Part shown: piece by piece, positions 38,929 to 51,563 of the stretch
Layout: each line of letters opens with the position of its first letter
Position numbering within the stretch: the stretch's first letter is position 1
Assembly (NCBI GenBank): GCA_030710605.1
Contig: CP092872.1
Span: 95,373,794 to 95,437,793, forward strand
DNA from: Cordylochernes scorpioides
Lineage: Eukaryota > Arthropoda > Arachnida > Pseudoscorpiones > Chernetidae
DNA: 64,000 nucleotides
Direction of reading: 5' to 3'
The notes under the pieces: model-generated
What the model was told of the DNA's origin: nothing
Seen by the model: the letters and a program-made list of their open reading frames with translations, nothing else
Databases searched by the model: none
Translations under genes and position numbers: made by a program

Positions 38929-41900
38929 ATGCGTCCTAAAAAATATAACTCTGAAGAGGAAAGAAAGGCCGCAGCTGCCAAAAGAAGGCGAAATGCAAGG
39001 CAACAAGAAACAGCTGATCAACGCGCTGAACGACTCCAATGAGATGCTGAAGTTAAACGTCTAAAACTAGATAGTGAAACAGCAGAACAACGTGCTGCAA
39101 GACTTCTGTGTAATGCTGAAACATATAGAAGTCGTATTGACAATGAAACAGCAGAACAACATGCTGCAAGACTTCAACGTGATGCTGAAGCTCACAGGCG
39201 ATTTCGGCGACCGACTATGCAAAAAAATGCAATTGATTTGGCTAATATAGATGAAAAAGAAATTATTGAATTTTACTGTGGCCAAATGAATGAAAGATGC
39301 GAATTTTGCAATTCTTTAAATTTCATGGGAGAGAGACCCCCAGATAAAAAATTCACAGCCTGCTGCCATAAAGGCAAAATAGATTTACCGGAGCAGGATT
39401 ATCCAGAATACCTGGAAACTTTAATGAATGGCGTTGACCATAATATAGTAAAAATTTTATGGAGAATATTAGATCTTACAATAGCTCATTGGCATTTGCC
39501 TCCATGGGGGCAAACATTGCTACACGTCCAGGATATGGACCATACTGCTTCCGTATTCACAGTCAAATTTATCATAGAACTGGAACACTTCACCCAGTAG
39601 GGGAACAGCCACCAAAATTTGCCCAATTGTATATTTTAGATACAGCAGAGGCTACAAGAGAAAGACTTTCCATCCCTGAGAACCACGGATGTGATGAGAA
39701 TGTTTTGAATAAACTTGCAGAACTGTTAGCAAACATAAATAAGTTTGCAATGTCTTATAAAATGCTTCGTGACGTAGAAAAAGAAGCCATACAAGAAGCT
39801 AATAATAATGGCACAGAACTACCAAATATTGTAATGGCAATTTAGAACGATCGAACGTTTGACGATACAACAAGCCAACTGCCAGTGAAGTTGCAGTTGT
39901 TTTTCAAAATGATGATGGTGAACCTCCATTTATTCGTGATATACTGATTCATTTAAAACCAATAGAGAATCAGCCAATGTTAAAGCGAATTTCAATCTTA
40001 GATCCAAATTTGGATGCGTTGGTTTATCCACTATTTTACCCTAGAGCGGAACGAGGTTGGACTACCTATCTAAAACAGAAACCCGGCTCAAGTCAAAGAC
40101 TAAGTCAAATGCAATATTATAGTTATTTGCTGTCTGTCAGAAACAAGTTTAATCCTCTTTTAAATGGGGGAAAACTAACGTAACAATTCATAGTCGATGC
40201 GTATGTAAAAATGGAAGCAAATAGACTCCAATACATTAAAGATAATCAGTCTAAATTGAGAACTGAATGGATCATATAAACGCAAGAGCTGAAAATGAAA
40301 ATCTTAACGTTGGAAAGGCAATAATCCTTCCATCAAGCTTTGAAGGCAGTCCAAGAAATATGCAACAAAGGTACCAAGATGCCATGTCAATTGTGATAAA
40401 ATATGGAAAATCAGATTTATTTGTTACAATGACTTGCAATCCAAAATGGAAAGAAATAACTGAAAATCTTGAACCTTGGCAAAAAGCCAACATAGACCAG
40501 ATTTGGTGGCACTGTCTTTAACTTAAAGTTAAAAGAGTTGCTAAAATAAATAAAAGCAGGGCTATTTGGAAAGTTAACTGCAATGGTCCATGTGATTGAA
40601 TTTCAAAAAGAGGGCTTCCTCACGCCCACATTATAATAATATTGGCTGCAGAAGCAAAATTTAATACAGAAGCGGATATAGACAGAATTGTATCTGCCGA
40701 AATTCCAGATAAGGAAAAATTTCCGGTTCTTTACGGAATAGCTACAAAACACATGATTCATGGTCCATGTGTGAAAAATAATCCAAGGTCCCCATGTATG
40801 AAAAATGGTCAATGCACGAAAAAATTTCCAAAAGATTTGATTCAATCAACAATTATGAACGTTGATGGATATCCAAAATACAAACGAAGAGTGATATCTG
40901 AACAGGTTTATGTAAATTCTAAACCTATCAATAATTCATGGGTTGTTCCATACAACGCATACATATTGTTAAGATTCAACTGCCATATAAATGTTGATAT
41001 CTGTTCATCTGTACAGGCAGTTAAATACTTAAGTATGTATATAAAGGCCATGATTGTGCCAATATAGAAAAACGTGAACAGACCTTGAATCACGATGAAC
41101 CAACTAAATTTGTTGATTCAAGATATGTTGGCCCTGTAGAAGCAGGTTGGAGAATTTTCGGATTCCATATGCATGAACAATCCCATGCTATAATACGGTT
41201 AGCTTCCACTTGCCTGATTATCAGAATGTTGTATTTAATGACGATATCAGCGATGAACAGCTGCAAAATAGACTGAGTCAAGACTCAACATTAATGGGCT
41301 ATTTTAAACTTAACCGTGATGATCCTAATGCGAGGGAATACTTATATCGTGATATCCCCGATCATTATACTTGGAATTGCAAAGAGAGGCAATGGAACAC
41401 GCGAAAATTGCGTGGAGATAAAGTGATTGGCAGAATGTATACTGTCAGCGTTAAAGAACAAGAGCGCTATTATTTGAGGCTACTTCTCTTAAATGTAAAG
41501 GCAGCTCAGTCATTCGACAATCTGTCGACGAAATTTTATATCCCAGCTTTAGACAAGCTGCACTTGCAAGAGGTCTTTTCCTCGATGATAGTGTATGGAA
41601 ATCTACACTGGAAGGTGGCGTCGTCATGAACATGCCAAAGCAACTTCGAGAGTTGTTTGCATATATTTGCGTACTTGGACCACCCGCAAAACCACGCGAA
41701 TTGTGGGATGAATTTAAGCCTCACATGTGTGAAGACTTTTGCCGAAAGCATCATCCTAATGATGATGCATGCACCCATTGCGAGGGTTATGCCATGAAAG
41801 AAATTAGTGACATATTTTTAAGTCATAGAGTTAATTATAACGAATATGGGCTTTTCCAGTGCCAGCATGGAACATCCCTGATGTTCCATGTTCAGAGGAA

Positions 41901-43374
41901 TATATTTCTGATACTGAAGTTCTTTTAGCCGCTGATAAAATGGAAAGTTTTAACGCTGAACAAACAGCAGCATATGATCAAATGATGGCTGCAGTCAAAG
42001 ATGTCACAATGAGACCAAAATGTTTCTTCATTGATGGTCCAGGTGGGAGTGGAAAGACTTACCTCTATACCACCTTGATGCACTCCTTTATAGGAATGAA
42101 CCAAGTTGTTCTTCCAGCTGCTACTACTGGCATTGCAGCCAATTTATTACAAGGAGGAAAAACAATGCACTCCTTATACGGACTTCCAATTCCGTTGAAT
42201 GAAACTTCAGTTTCAAATATTAAAATGACTACAATGGCTGCTGGCACCCTGCGAGAGGCAAAGCTATTTATTATTGATGAGTGTACAATGGCTTCAAACC
42301 ATGCCCTTACCACAATCGATAGACTTCTTAGAGAAGTCATGACTGAGGATAAAAAATATCCTAACCAAATTCTATTTGGTGGTAAGTTCCTCATTGTAGG
42401 AGGCGATTTTCGGCAATGCCTACCAGTAATACCTCATTGTATGAGAGCACAAATTGTGCAAAGTTGTTTGAAATATTCTCAGACATGGAGCCATTTTGAA
42501 CACTTACCATTGGTAAGAAATGTAAGGGCCAAATCAGATCCCGAATACACAGAATGGCTATTAAAGCTAGGCAATGGAAGTCTGCCAACTTTTGACGATC
42601 TGGGAGCAGATCTCATTGAGATTCCCCAAGAACTAATATGCAAAGACGATATAGTCTGAGAAATATTTGGAGACTCCTGAATTGGTTGAAACCATGTCAC
42701 AAAGAGCAATATTGTGCCCCAAGAATGACGATGTTCATAAAATGAATGACCAAGTCATGGACCTTATAGTTGGCGACTACCACACTTATTTAAGTGATGA
42801 TTCCCGTTGTCTCAGACAGCGATGAAAAGCGGAATAATTTTCCCGTTGAATTCCTGAAAAGTGTTACTCCTTCAGGAAATGCCGCCTCATCGTCTAAGAT
42901 TAAAGGTCGAATGCATTATTCAGCTTCTTAGAAATCTGAAGAAGGGTTTATGTAATGGAACCCGCTTTACTGTTAAATCATTAAAAAGTAACGTCATTGA
43001 GGCAGAAGTCCTGACTGGCTCAAATAAAGGGGACATTGTATTGATTCCCCCGAATAGATTTGGCCCCATCTGAAACAGGATTGCCCTTCATAATGAAGAG
43101 ACGGCAATTTCCTGTAAAACCTGCCTTTGTCATGACCATAAATAAGGCACAAGGTAAAACGCTCAAACGTGTTGGCATTTATTTACCGGAGCCTGTATTC
43201 GGTCACGGACAACTTTATGTTGCCTTTTCAAGAGTGCAACACAGTAGTGATGTTAAAATCATGATTAAAGATTCAGCACTGCAAGGCAGGCTAATTGAAG
43301 TGACAGAGTTTTTACTCGAAATGTCGTATTTAAAGAAATTTTTTAAGCTAGCCCAGCGTGGCATAGAGGAGTAA
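38929..43374 (+). pseudogene. Helitron Rep-helicase, broken
   Basis: Begins ATG 38929 (MRPKKYNSEEERKAAAAKRR) with a repeated ETAEQRAARL-type Glu/Ala-rich N-terminus. Many stops and frameshifts (for example TGA at 39040, and near 39600, 39845, 40183, 40520, 41067, 41630, 41925, 42658 and 43070). Rep region: KSDLFVTMTCNPKWKEIT (~40410), HUH motif GLPHAHIIIIL (~40605-40637), NCHINVDIC...VKYLSMYIK (~40980-41045). PIF1-type helicase: Walker A GPGGSGKT (~42040), Walker B LFIIDEC (~42265), GGDFRQCLPVI (~42402), and the terminal motifs [10 protein letters not shown] and [10 protein letters not shown] (~43135-43240). The order Rep then helicase is diagnostic of an autonomous Helitron. No functional protein can come from this copy, and its own 3' terminus is not evident after 43374. 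Confidence 0.85.
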
Positions 43375-43420
43375 CCCTCAGTAAAAAATCTACATAAAAG
43401 AAGGAAAACTTCTAACCCGT

Positions 43421-43491
43421 GTGATAGCACGTAGTTAAGTAATACCCTTAACCTGATGAGTGCCAAGGCTAGGCCGAAACGTTGCTATCAC
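43421..43491 (+). ncRNA. Complete type III hammerhead ribozyme motif
   Basis: All three helices and the whole core can be drawn. Helix III: GTGATAGC (43421-43428) with GCTATCAC (43484-43491), extended by ACGT (43429-43432) with ACGT (43479-43482), one bulged T (43483). Cleavage triplet GTA, site after A43433. Helix I: GTTAAG / CTTAAC with loop TAATACC. Core CTGATGA (43453-43459). Helix II: G-T-GCC / GGC-C with loop AAGGCTA. GAAA at 43476-43479. Both loops are available for the tertiary contact known to speed hammerheads. It lies 47 bases after the helicase stop codon. No partner copy was found by eye, and the host element is unknown. Confidence 0.75.
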
Positions 43492-43779
43492 TTTTACATA
43501 ATATTTGAAATCTAAAATGTTCGAGAATAATTGGCTGTAAGTTAAAGGGCATATTGGCCCGAAGGCTTGAGAAATAAAGAGTGGTTAAAAGAGGCCCTGA
43601 ATTGGTTATTTTGCTAAATTGATTGGATGTAAAAATAAAACCTTTCATAAGAGGCCCGATATTTATGCGGTTCCTGTTGTAGGCACTTGAAACTGTGTTC
43701 ACACCATAAAATTTGGCTGATAATATGAAATTGTTTTGTCGCTGCGGTGAATAAGTACGTAGAAATAATGAAGATATCT
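43492..43779. other. No gene identified
   Basis: Follows the hammerhead. Contains AAGAGGCCC twice (43589, 43651) but no ORF or known terminus. Confidence 0.4.
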
Positions 43780-44131
43780 TCTACTATATATATAAAAATG
43801 AATGTTTGTTTGTTTGTATGTCCAGTATACAAATTCGCAGTAGTTCACTAATTCAAACCAAAATATACATACATAGGTTAAAAAATATGGGAAAGACGAT
43901 AGGCTATTTTAAAAAATATATAAATCAATTATTAAAACTATATATTCAAATCATTCTACTTAGCCTACGAACAGCGCCCTCTATCAAAGATTAGATTAAA
44001 TTATGCTGATGCAAACAAATAGATAATACTAATAACAAACAATTATAAAAAAAATCTTATCTAAATATATATCACTCCGGTAGATATGCACACGGGTCAA
44101 TCCCGGGCGAAGCCCGGGTCACCCGTCTAGT
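43780..44131 (+). mobile_element. Non-autonomous Helitron, array unit a
   Basis: 5' TCTACTATATATATAAAAAT, with TATACAAATTCGCAGTAGTT as in the Helitron at 15637. 3' hairpin TCCCGGGCGAAGCCCGGGT and CTAG at 44127-44130. Confidence 0.65.
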
Positions 44132-44601
44132 CTATCTATATATATATAAAAATGAATGTCTGTGTGTGTGTGTTCTCTATAGATTCAAAAACCATACATC
44201 CAATCGCCGTGAAATTTTGGGATATTATTAGGCATATCCCCGGAAAGGTTTTTCGAGAAAATGTAATTGTCCGGCCGCCGGCCGGTTGGACAGTCCAAGT
44301 TCCCACCGACCAATCAGAGGGATCAAGAGGTCCTGGTGTGCGGGGGCAGAGTTGGTGACACAGCTGTGCCAAGTAGACAAGAAAAAAGCCTCGCGGGTGA
44401 CCTCCGGGAACTACGTCCATCTTCCATAAACGACCGTGATTTTATTCAACTTATTGAGTATTTTTCAAGGGACCGGGAAAAAATGTACACTAGATAAAAC
44501 GATGATTTTGTAATGTAGAAAATTAGGAAAGACAAAATTCAGGATGACACGGCACACAGGGACCGGGAAAAATGATCACTTTATCGAGAGATTCAAATTT
44601 A

Positions 44602-44848
44602 TGTTGCAGCTGATCATTTTTTCTATAAATATAATATACTATGTTGTTTGTAAATTTGATTATTTAAATAATTTGTATTTTTTTAAATATTTAATTATAA
44701 AATGAATTTTTGTAAATATATATATGTAAATTTTTGTGTAAAAAAATTAATTAATAATAGAATATTTGCATATGTTTTTTGTTCATTAAAAAGTAGAAAA
44801 TATTTTAAGAAAGGTGTGTGTGCCTTCTGTCCATTCTTCCACCCAACA
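44602..44848 (+). repeat. Copia2 5' LTR
   Basis: 247 bp, TG...CA, AT-rich; partner 49325-49574. Confidence 0.85.
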
Positions 44849-44866
44849 TAGGTTATGGGCCTACTA
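44849..44866 (+). promoter_or_regulatory. Copia2 primer-binding site
   Basis: TAGGTTATGGGCCTACTA directly after the LTR. GGTTATGGGCC is the known copia/Ty1 site that pairs with an internal part of tRNA-iMet. Confidence 0.65.
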
Positions 44867-44936
44867 GCAAGCTTTTAGCTGTTTACTATAGCAACCTAAT
44901 TGGCTAAACTTTTGGGGCCGCATTAAAAGTTTGAAA

Positions 44937-47900
44937 ATGACTGATACAAGTTTCACTTTCCCTAAGCTGAATGCTTTTAACTATAATTTATGGAAGGTGG
45001 ATATGAAGGTCCTTCTGATCGATAGAGGAAGCTGGGATTTTATCATTGAAGATGAACCTGATCTTCCAGCTGAGGCAACAGCCAAAGATATTAGAGAATT
45101 TAAATGGAGGAAGGATAGGGCTTTCACTACAATTTACCAAGGAGTAGAAAGAAAATACCAAACCTTGATTGCTAATGCTGCTAATGGAAAAGAAGCCTGG
45201 AACATTTTAAAGCAGAATTTTGAGCCAAATTCAAGAGCCAGACTGGCTGGTTTGATTGATGAATTTTATGAACTAAAATTTGCTCCTGATGAAGAAACTA
45301 TTGGAATATTTATTAAAAGAGTCCAAGAGAAAAAACAACTGATTAAAGAAGCTGGATTTGACCTACCTGAAGTACTTGTGTGTTTTCAGTTGATAAGGAA
45401 ATTGCCTCAAGATTATGATGGCATTGTCCAAGTTCTATACAGACTAGAAGAAAAACACTTTAATGTTGAAAACATTGAAGCCCACTTGATAACTGAATCG
45501 GGAAGAGTTCAACAAAAGAAAAAAGATGATGGACTTGATATTGTGGCAAATGCTTATCAAACAAAAACTCCCAGGATGTACCAAGGAAATAAAAAGAAAA
45601 AATATTTTTCTGCAAAAGCACAGTATAGCAGTGGTAGCATGCTGGAGCCAACAGTGCATCCAAGAACAGCAAGAACCTATGATATAAGGAATTGCTCCTT
45701 CTGTGGGAAAACTGGCCATCTTATAAAAGACTGTTTTCTTAGAAACAAAAACTCTCAAGGGCAACACTACAGAAAGGATCAGAACTACAGGGGAAAATCT
45801 TCTGCATTTCACTCAGAAATTCTAAGCTTCCACCACATTAGTGAAAGAGCAAGTGATCCAACTAGTGAATGGGGAGAATGGCTGATAGACAGCGCAGCTA
45901 CATCTCATTTTTGTAAAGAGAAAGATTGGTTTACCAACTATCAAGAAATACCCCCAATGGATGCGTTAATAGGAGATGTCGACTGCAAGTCAAAAATCTT
46001 AGGTAAGGGAGATATAAACTTTATCTTTAAGGATATAAATAATTCCTATGTAGAGGTAACTTTACTTAATGTACTATATGCCCCTAATATGAGAAGGAAT
46101 CTAATTAGTGGCTCATGTATAGATATGGCAGGAAATAAGATCATTTGGAAAGATGGTAAAATGGTAATTTTCAGAAATAATGGAGAATATTTCTTTACAG
46201 CTAAAAGAGTAGATAAATTATATATAGTAAATGGATACCCTAATAAAGCCAAAGCTCAAAATTATTCAATTTCATATAACTTAAATCTTAATTTTCTCCA
46301 TAAGAGATTTTGTCATATTAATTCAGAAATACTTAATTCTATGAGTAAAAAGAATACTGTCAAAGTATTAGAAAAAGTTCAGGGTAATCCAACCACATGT
46401 GATGTATGTAAAGTAGCTAAGATCACCAGATCATCATTTAAATTTAGCTATACAATTCTGACTAGAAAACCTTTAGAAAAAGTGCATATGGATATCTGGG
46501 GTCCTGCACCAGTGAGATCACTTGGTGGCAGTAGATATTTTCTTTCTATCATAGATGACTACTCTAGAAAGGTTAATGTTTATTTCCTAAAAGAAAAGTC
46601 AGAAGTGTTTAACTATTTTAAGCAATACTTGCATGAGTCTGAGAGAGCATTAAATGCTAAATTAAAATGTATTAGGACAGATAATGGATTAGAATTCTGT
46701 AACAAAGAAATTGAAAATTTTCTAGTAAATTTGGGTATTAAAATAGAAAGAACATCAACTTATAGTCCTGAACAAAATGGAATAGCTGAAAGGTTTAATC
46801 GAACTGCAATTGAAGGTGTTCGAGCAATGCTTTTAGATAGTGGGTTACAACCCAGATTCTGGGCAGAAGCCCTAAATACCTTTGTATACACCAAAAACAG
46901 ATGTGAACATGCCCTAACAAAAGGAGTAAGTCCAATGGAATTATGGTCAGGACATAAACCATCTGTAAGACATTTTAAAATTTTTGGCTCATTAGCTTAT
47001 GTACATGTCCCTAAAATGAAAAGAAATAAGTTACAACCTAAGGCCAATTCAGGCATAATGGTAGGTTATGCAACCAAAACAAAAGGTTATAGAATCTGGT
47101 TGCCAGCAGATAGAAAAGTAATAGAAACCATTCATGTATTTATTGATGAAGCTAAGAAGGGTGTGGATACTTTGTTTGGTACTGCTTCTAGAGTACAATA
47201 TGTTTTTTACCCACAGGATGATAACTACCCTTATGAAAATAATGATAGTGATAACCATAATTTACATACACTTACACCAATAGACATAACTCAATGGAAA
47301 AGACTAGAGGTACCTAGAAAGACAGGATCAAGAGTAGACATATACTATTACCCCCCTTCTGGTGATCAAAAATTGAGATCATTAAATGATGTACAAAAAT
47401 ATTGTGAAACACAAAAGCTAGAATTCAATTCTGAAATGTTTTCATTTAGACCACAAAAACCAGATATAAGTGAGGAAAATGAAGTTAAAATAGAAACAAA
47501 TTGTTTAGAAGATGATTTGTACGAAAGTATTTTTCATGAGGAAATCTATAATGTAGAACTTCCTAAAAACTTTAATGATGTACAACAATCACAGGAAAAA
47601 AAGGAATTGGATTAAGGCAATGGAGGATGAACTTAAGGTGATGAAAGATAGGAAAGTATGGAAATTAGTAGATCCCCCACCTCAAGGTGTGAAAATATTA
47701 GGTAATAAATGGGTATATAGCGTAAAAAGGGATGATAAAAATAATATAAAAAGATATAAAGCTAGGCTTGTAGCACAAGGTTATAGACAGAAATATGGAA
47801 TAGATTACACTGACATTTTTTCACCAGTTGTAAATTTTTCAATAATTAGATTCCTATTTATAATATTAGTATCTTTGCTAAAATGGAAGCATGTCCAGTT

Positions 47901-49112
47901 AGATGTTAAATCAGCCTATCTTTATGGAAATTTGAAGGAAAAAATTTACATGCAACAACCTGATGGATTCAAACTAAAAGGTAGTGAAGATAAAGTTTGT
48001 CTTTTAGAAAAGACTATTTATGGGTTACATCAGAGTGGAAGAGAATGGAATAAAGAATTGGATTCAATTTTGAATTCAATAGGATTTGAGACCATTAAAT
48101 GGTGCAACTGTGTATACAAAATGAATAATAGTGTTATCTTGATAGTATATGTTGATGTTATCTTGTTATTTGGAATAGAAACATCTGTAATTGGAAAAAC
48201 TATTCAAATTATTAAAGAAAAGTTAGATATAGAAGAATTAGGAAAGGTCAAATATCTGTTAGGAGTTAACTTTGAAACTACAGACAAGGGCATATACTTA
48301 CATCAAGAAACATATATAAACAGACTTATAACTAGTTTTACAGATTTACCTAAGACATTGGTAAATTTACCTTTTAAAACAGGGTGCTGGTTACCACCAA
48401 AAATTAAGGAAGATGAAATTATTGAGACTGAACTCATGAGAAAATACCCATATAGATCAATAATAGGTTGTTTATCTTTACTTGCAGACAGAAGCCGACC
48501 AGATATTTCTTTTTCAGTAAACACAATGGCTCAATTCTGTAATGGATACACATATCAACATTGGAAAATCGTTGTAGATTTAATGAATTATGTCTTTAGG
48601 ACAAAACATTATAAAATAAATCTAACAAATGTTAATAGAGGCATCTTAAATGCATATTCTGATGCAAACTGGGGAAGTCATTTGACCAATAGACACTCTA
48701 CAAGTGGATACATACTATATTTAGATGATACCCCATTTACATGGAAATCAAGAAAACAAAAGTGTATTGCATTAAGTTCTATGGAATCCGAATTTATAGC
48801 CTTAACTGAAAGTGTAAAAGAAACAATATGGTATTTTAATATATTAAAAGAAATAGACGTACTACCTAATGTGGGAAAACCTATTCAATTCTGTGACAAT
48901 CAGTCAGCTATATATTTCTGTAAGAATAGTGTAGAAAATATAAAAACCAAGCATATTGATATCTCAGACTACAATTCATTAGAAAACTTGTTGAAGAAGA
49001 AGAATTCACTTTAAAATTTGTTAATAGTAATTTAAACTTAGCTGACTTCCTAACTAAACCTTTATCCAAAGAGAAACTAAGTCGTTTCATAGAGAGACTG
49101 TTTTGGAGATGA
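44937..49112 (+). pseudogene. Copia2 Gag-Pol, nearly intact, two frameshifts and mutant RT site
   Basis: ATG 44937 (MTDTSFTFPKLNAFNY). Gag of the UBN2 type to ~residue 200; zinc knuckle CSFCGKTGHLIKDC (~253); protease LIDSAATSHF (~318); GAG-pre-integrase LHKRFCHIN; integrase HMDIWGP, RTDNGLEFC, GIAERFNRT. The frame shifts near 47590 inside a run of seven A (GGAAAAAAAGG). In the new frame RT follows (WIKAMEDELKVM, KARLVAQGYRQKYG, DVKSAYLYGNL). The active site reads YVDV (48148-48159) where YVDD is expected. RNase H: YSDANWGSH, SSMESEF, CDNQSAI. A second shift near 48970 separates LADFLTKPLSKEKLSRFIE, which ends at TGA 49112. The Asp-to-Val change alone should abolish reverse transcription. Confidence 0.85.
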
Positions 49113-49324
49113 ACTGTCTACAAATTAATCCAAGACTCATCTTCAGACAAGACTGGACCCGAAGCAGGAGGGAGTGTGAAGTCCACTACTTGTACAAGTT
49201 GACAAGGGACTCTGCATCATCTGTAAATTCCTTCACTGCTCTGTGCTATTTATCTCATTCTGTCTCTTTATAATTTTGTGTAGCTATCATGTTGTAAATC
49301 AGGGGAAATGATCATGGGGCCGAT

Positions 49325-49574
49325 TGTTGCAGCTGATCATTTTTTCTATAAATATAATATACTATGTTGTTTGTAAATTTGATTATTTAAATAATTTGTA
49401 TTTTTTTAAATATTTAATTATAAAATGAATTTTTGTAAATATATATATATGTAAATTTTTGTGTAAAAAAAATTAATTAATAATAGAAAATTTGCATATG
49501 TTTTTTGTTCATTAAAAAGTAGAAAATATTTTAAGAAAGGTGTGTGTGCCTTCTGTCCATTCTTCCACCCAACA
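49325..49574 (+). repeat. Copia2 3' LTR
   Basis: 250 bp; see 44602-44848. Confidence 0.85.
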
Positions 49575-50433
49575 ATTTACGAGTTTCAAATTATCAAAAT
49601 CAACTTATCGAGTATTTTTTAAGGGACCGGGGAAAAAATGTTCACTTGATAAAACGATTATTTTGTAATGTAGAAAATTAGGAAATACAAAATTCAGGAT
49701 GACACGGCACACAGGGACCGGGAAAAAATGATCACTTTATCGAGAGATTCAAATTTAAGAGTTTCAAATTATCAAAATATATCTATTATTTTTTTTATAT
49801 GTTTATAGAGAATTGTTTTAACAAATGTTCGTTATACAAACCTTTACTCGGGTAAAACCAGGGCGAAGTGATGGTTGCCCGTAATCGTGATGGATGAAAA
49901 TTCACTGGGATCCCTCCCTTCAGATCAGATTCGGGAAATATGTAAAATGTGGGAAACTGTGCAATTGTTCGTAGCAAGAAGAATTGCCCGAGTTTCAATT
50001 ATTAACAATAAGAAATTAGTTTCGCACTACGAGCGTTTTGGAGTACGAGCATGGCTCTGGAACGGATTATGCTCGCAAACCGAGGGTCCACTGTAATATT
50101 GATTTTATTCAACTTATCGAGTATTTTTCAAGGGACCGGGAAAAAAATGTTCACTAGATAAAACGATGATTTTGTAATGTAGAAAATTAGGAAAGACAAA
50201 ATTCAGGATGACACGGCACACAGGGACCGGAAAAAATGTTCACTTTATCGAGAGATTCAAATTTACGAGTTTCAAATTATCAAAATATATCTTTTTTAAA
50301 AAAGGTTTATAGAGAAATGTTTTAACAAATGTTCATTAGACAAACCTTTACTCGGGTAAAACACGGGCAAATGTTCGTTAGACAAACCTTTACTCGGGTA
50401 AAACCTCGGGCGAAGCCGGGTACGTCCGCTAGT

Positions 50434-50909
50434 CTATATATATAAAAATGAATGTATGTGTGTGTGTGTCCTTTATGCCTGACCAAACCACTCATTGGAA
50501 CGCCATGAAACTTTGGGAAGTTATTTAGTATAGTACTGCGAAGGTTTCTAGCAAATAAAATTTTTGAAATAACTTTTCGCCTAAAAATAATCAAGATGAA
50601 TATTCTAATTTATCTGTTATAATTCAAAAATCTGCTCTAAATATTATCATGATGATACGATGATTTTATAATGTAGAAAATTAGGAAAGACAAAATTCAG
50701 GATGACACTGCAATTTATTTGAGACAAGAATAATGATACAATTCCAAGGCAAGATACTATTCCTTTAACTTCCAATTACCGAGGGAACCAATTAATATTG
50801 ATTTTATTCAACTTATCGAGTATTTTTCAAGGGACCGGAAAAAATGTTCACTTTATCGAGAGATTCGTTAGACAAACCTTTACTCGGGTAAAACCCGGGC
50901 GTCCGCTAA
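50434..50909 (+). mobile_element. Non-autonomous Helitron, array unit c
   Basis: 5' TCTATATATATAAAAATGAA then ATGCCTGACCAAACCACTCA; 3' AAACCCGGGCGTCCGCTAAT (CTAA at 50906-50909 in place of CTAG). Confidence 0.6.
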
Positions 50910-51563
50910 TCTATATATATAAAATTGAATGTCTGGCTGTCTGTACTCTATAGATTCAAAAACCATACATCCAATCGCCGTGAAATTTTGGGATATTATT
51001 AGGTATATCACCAGGAAGGTTTTTGAAAATAATTTCATGAATATCTTGAATATCCTTAGAGTTATTTGCAGATTTGTAGATTTAACTCGCAAGCAGCGCC
51101 CCTATTGTGACGATGATAACAAGTTTTCTTATCACTAAGTTTGTTATCTTAAAGATTATTTATCAAAAGTAAGATTATCTCAGGATGACACGGCAATTTA
51201 TTTGAGACAAGAATAATGATACAATTCAAGGCGAAGATACTATTCCTTTAACTTCCAATTACCGAGGGAACCAATTAATATTGATTTTATTCAACTTATC
51301 GTGTATTTTTCAAGGTAGGGGGGGAAAATATTCACTAGATAAAACGATGATTTTGTAATGTAGAAAATTAGGAAAGACAAAATTCAGGATGACACGGCAC
51401 ACAGGGACCGGGAAAAAATGTTCACTTTATCGAGAGATTCAAATTTACGAGTTTCAAATTATCAAAATATATCTTTTTTTTATAAGTTTATAGAGAATTG
51501 TTTTAACAAATGTTCGTTAGACAAACCTTTAAAACCTCGGGCGAAGCCGGGTACGTCCGCTAG
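50910..51563 (+). mobile_element. Non-autonomous Helitron, array unit d
   Basis: 5' TCTATATATATAAAATTGAA then TAGATTCAAAAACCATACAT as in unit b; 3' GGCGAAGCCGGGTACGTCC and CTAG at 51560-51563. Confidence 0.6.

Larger units (their letters stand above)
44602..49574 (+). mobile_element. Ty1/copia LTR retrotransposon (copia2)
   Basis: LTRs 44602-44848 (247 bp) and 49325-49574 (250 bp), TGTTGCAGCTG...CACCCAACA, differing by one substitution and two short indels by eye. ATTTA is duplicated (44597-44601, 49575-49579). The site after the 5' LTR, TAGGTTATGGGCC, is the copia-type primer-binding site for an internal part of initiator-methionine tRNA. A purine-rich GGGGAAATGATCATGGGG precedes the 3' LTR. 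Confidence 0.9.
44135..50433 (+). mobile_element. Non-autonomous Helitron, array unit b (hosts copia2)
   Basis: 5' TCTATATATATATAAAAATG then TAGATTCAAAAACCATACAT. 3' part GGGCGAAGCCGGGTACGTCC and CTAG at 50429-50432. Copia2 is inserted in it; without it, CGAGAGATTCAAATTTA would continue as CGAGTTTCAAATTATC. Internal duplications (TTCACTTTATCGAGAGATTC at several places) suggest more than one Helitron is merged between 49575 and 50433. Confidence 0.5.

Noticed and set aside
39217-43374. Separate small genes across the Helitron
   Set aside because: The short frames line up in order as one Rep-helicase with stops and frameshifts, so I treat them as one pseudogene.
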